In this document: one piece after another, positions 62,034 through 64,000 of the stretch | Layout: every line of letters starts with the position of its first letter | How positions within the stretch are numbered: the first letter of the stretch is position 1 | Source: an uncultured Lachnobacterium sp. | GTDB lineage: Bacteria > Bacillota > Clostridia > Lachnospirales > Lachnospiraceae | Assembly (NCBI GenBank): GCA_900543445.1 | Contig: UQRC01000006.1 | Location: forward strand, 1-64,000 | DNA: 64,000 nucleotides | Reading direction: 5' to 3' | Notes under the pieces: generated by a model | What the model was told of the DNA's origin: nothing | Seen by the model: the letters and a program-made list of their open reading frames with translations, nothing else | The model's database searches: none | Made by a program: the position numbers and the translations under genes

Positions 62034-63224
62034 TTATTGCGTGGCCTGGGTATTTTCGTGTTCATGTATTTTCTGCAGCCGTTCGCGGAAATGTGCAGTC
62101 AGCTCCTTTAATTTCTCGTCAGGGACAAACTGTTTCAAGGTCTCCTCATCAACGGAGATACGATTGTCCATTGTCTTCATAATATCAAGAATCTGTATCT
62201 TGCGGAAATCTGCTTCTGAACTCAGGTCGTAGATTTTGTTATCGCCGAGCCGTAAGATGACCGGGCGCATATAATTGGTTGCATTTTCTACGAGAACGAT
62301 ACCCTTGTCACCGGTGGACAGGTCAATGTTGGCTGCCTGCGGGACGATGTGGATACATTCCGCGAGGGTGGCAACAATCTGCTTGTCGTAGCGAGTCGCG
62401 TCTGCTGAGAGAAGCTTCATTGCAGAGATCTCAGAGACCGGCTCATGCCCGATGTTCATAGCGGTCATCTGGTCAAACTGATCCGCGACGCGTAGAATCT
62501 TAACCATTCCCTGTAATTCCTCGTCCGGCATGATCGCAAGCTTTTCCGGATAATCGGCATAGACATAAGCCTGCATTAATGCGAGCGCACGCGGAAAGAA
62601 ATCAAAGTCGCTGCGATACATGCCAAGCGGTTCGATACCGCGTTCCAGTGAGTGTTGTAATACCTCACGATCCGATGTGGATAAAGTGTCCGATTCCTTA
62701 TCGAGAATATTTTTCGGTACGTGACTGTATCCGATGTCATAGAGCAGCGCTGCAGCTGCCAGCGTGATCTGCTGCTGGTGATCGTAATGCAGGCGCGAGG
62801 AAATCATGGAGACAAGGATCGCGGTACTGATCGCATGCTTGTACATGAAGTCTTCGCTGCTTCTTAAATTCTGGTTAAAGTTTACACGATGATCGAGTGC
62901 TCCGTAATGCTGGATAATGTTATTCAAAAGCTTAGGGAGAGGTTCGATCCGTTTGCGTTTTGCAATGAGATCCAGACATTCACGCAACTGGAAGATATAG
63001 ACCGTCTGCAACTGCTCAAATTCCAGATCCTCGCGGGAAAGTGGCGGTACCGGTTCTGCCGGTTCAAGGACATAGACACCCACCAGACCGAAATTGCGGG
63101 CGCTGATGATTCCGGGCTCTGTCAAGACCGAATTGCGGTCATACAGAAGTACACCATTCTTATTGTAGATTGGTTTGGCAAGGCGCATTCCCGCCTTCAG
63201 ATGATCGGTTCTGACGAATTTCAT
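62034..63224 (-). CDS. degenerate HD-GYP-like protein
   Basis: A 396-residue cytoplasmic protein with the same plan as the HD-GYP enzyme at 15912-17009: an N-terminal DUF3391-like part (LKAGMRLAKPIYNKNG) and an HD-type helical domain. The key motifs are altered: KHAISTAIL keeps one histidine (H130), but HDVGK is LYDIGY (Y162-D163, Y166), and the GYP motif is absent, replaced by a segment around YADYPEKLAIMP. It probably lacks phosphodiesterase activity and may bind a nucleotide or a partner. A weak AAAGG precedes the ATG. Confidence 0.75.
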   Translation of the reverse strand: MKFVRTDHLKAGMRLAKPIYNKNGVLLYDRNSVLTEPGIISARNFGLVGVYVLEPAEPVPPLSREDLEFEQLQTVYIFQLRECLDLIAKRKRIEPLPKLLNNIIQHYGALDHRVNFNQNLRSSEDFMYKHAISTAILVSMISSRLHYDHQQQITLAAAALLYDIGYSHVPKNILDKESDTLSTSDREVLQHSLERGIEPLGMYRSDFDFFPRALALMQAYVYADYPEKLAIMPDEELQGMVKILRVADQFDQMTAMNIGHEPVSEISAMKLLSADATRYDKQIVATLAECIHIVPQAANIDLSTGDKGIVLVENATNYMRPVILRLGDNKIYDLSSEADFRKIQILDIMKTMDNRISVDEETLKQFVPDEKLKELTAHFRERLQKIHEHENTQATQ

Positions 63225-63364
63225 ATTAAGATACCTTTCCCTTCCGATACCGCATAAATACGTTCATAAATGTACTTTCAATATAACATAAAAGCGATTT
63301 ATATGCAACGAGCATGCATTTTTTAACATTATGTGAAATTTTTGAGAAGGCTTTGGAAAATGGA

Positions 63365-63393
63365 TTGATTTTGAGCGAAAAATGTGGTAATAT
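63365..63393 (+). promoter_or_regulatory. Sigma-A promoter for the thiolase gene
   Basis: TTGATT (63365-63370), 17-base spacer, TAATAT (63388-63393). Confidence 0.65.
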
Positions 63394-63398
63394 AGACA

Positions 63399-63416
63399 TT
63401 GTTAAAAAATTAACAG
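63399..63416. promoter_or_regulatory. candidate Rex operator
   Basis: TTGTTAAAAAATTAACAG matches the redox-repressor consensus TTGTTAANNNNTTAACAA at 13 of 14 defined positions. It lies at the expected transcription start, six bases after the -10 element, so binding would block initiation. Confidence 0.7.
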
Positions 63417-63455
63417 CGCCTCAGGCGTAAGTTCAATTTAAAGGAGAACGTAAAG

Positions 63456-64000
63456 ATGGCAAAGAAAGTTGTATTAGCAGGTGCTTGCCGTACAGCAATC
63501 GGCAAGATGGGTGGAGCATTAAGCAATACTCCAGCAGCAGATTTAGGTGCAATCGTAATTAAAGAAGCTTTAAACAGAGCTGGCGTTAAGCCAGAGATGG
63601 TTGACGAAGTTAAGATGGGTTGTGTAATCCAGGCAGCTCAGGGACAGAACGTAGCTCGTCAGGCCTCCATCAAGGCTGGTTTACCAATCGAGGTTCCGGC
63701 AATCACAATTAACGTAGTTTGTGGTTCTGGTCTTAAGTGTGTAAACGATGCTGCAACAATGATTATGGCCGGTGAGGCTGATATCGTTGTAGCAGGTGGT
63801 ATGGAGAACATGTCTATGGCTCCTTACGCTATGACAAAGGCTCGTTTCGGATACAGAATGAACAATGCAACAATCATTGATACAATGGTTAACGATGCAT
63901 TAACAGATGCATTCAACCACTACCATATGATGATCACCGCTGAGAACGTATGTGACAAGTATGGTATCACAAGAGAAGAACTTGATGAGTTCTCTGCAAA
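63456..64000 (+). CDS. thlA: acetyl-CoA C-acetyltransferase (thiolase), 3' partial
   Basis: The first 181 codons of a thiolase, cut by the window end. It condenses two acetyl-CoA to acetoacetyl-CoA, the first step towards butyrate in Lachnospiraceae. [13 protein letters not shown] is the N-terminal motif, the nucleophile is C89 in [12 protein letters not shown], and [13 protein letters not shown] follows. AAGGAG lies ten bases before the ATG. A Rex-like operator overlaps the start of transcription, so expression should rise when NADH accumulates. Downstream crt/hbd-type genes are expected but not visible. Confidence 0.93.
   Translation, partial: MAKKVVLAGACRTAIGKMGGALSNTPAADLGAIVIKEALNRAGVKPEMVDEVKMGCVIQAAQGQNVARQASIKAGLPIEVPAITINVVCGSGLKCVNDAATMIMAGEADIVVAGGMENMSMAPYAMTKARFGYRMNNATIIDTMVNDALTDAFNHYHMMITAENVCDKYGITREELDEFSA

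Overview
The window looks like the chromosome of a motile, spore-forming, butyrate-type member of the Lachnospiraceae (Roseburia/Agathobacter/Lachnospira-like Firmicutes). This rests on gene content and order, not on a database search: mbl followed by flagellar rod genes, dipicolinate synthase dpaAB behind aspartokinase, a thiolase behind a Rex-type operator, SEC-C-tailed SecA, RecD2, two HD-GYP-type proteins, and AGGAGG-type ribosome binding sites throughout. No tRNA, rRNA, CRISPR array or classical insertion sequence was seen.

Layout. 1-12.3 kb is an accessory surface-polysaccharide region, AT-rich at its left end: a pyruvyl-transferase fusion, an ILEI-domain fragment, a membrane sensor, UDP-galactopyranose mutase (glf), a GlfT2-like glycosyltransferase, a large HAD protein and a 5'-truncated Ig-like surface protein. 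Two near-identical direct repeats of about 1.6 kb flank glf. Each encodes a complete Rpn-type PD-(D/E)XK nuclease and a C-terminal-only paralogue. All four genes carry an internal ATG behind a strong Shine-Dalgarno sequence, which would give small proteins of 57-79 residues. This matches the toxin/intragenic-antitoxin layout known for Rpn proteins and is the most interesting system in the window. 12.3-36.7 kb is mostly housekeeping: VanZ, Cof phosphatase, D,D-carboxypeptidase, aldo/keto reductase, HD-GYP, rRNA methyltransferase, TPM/zinc-ribbon membrane pair, histidinol phosphatase, MATE exporter, phosphoesterase, lysC-dpaA-dpaB, an asparagine synthetase with an altered glutaminase site, secA, an NhaC antiporter and a C39-like protein.

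36.7-41.9 kb is a second accessory patch. A polysaccharide deacetylase lies between an intact DUF11-type gene and a decayed copy of it. Next comes an AT-rich sigma factor / putative anti-sigma / secreted C47-like cysteine protease module whose protease signal peptide is interrupted by a one-base shift at an A7 tract. 42-58.4 kb holds uvrB (possible LexA box), uvrA, mbl, three flagellar rod genes, recD2, a membrane-anchored GNAT, and carA-carB behind a possible attenuator. 58.7-61.9 kb is a phospholipid operon (flippase-like protein, PssA, Psd, PAP2). The window closes with a degenerate HD-GYP-like gene and the start of thiolase.

Together, the glf/glycosyltransferase/HAD genes suggest a galactofuranose-containing surface glycan. 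lysC-dpaAB supplies dipicolinate for spores. uvrAB and recD2 handle DNA damage. pssA-psd make phosphatidylethanolamine. The thiolase starts the butyrate pathway under probable NADH/NAD control.
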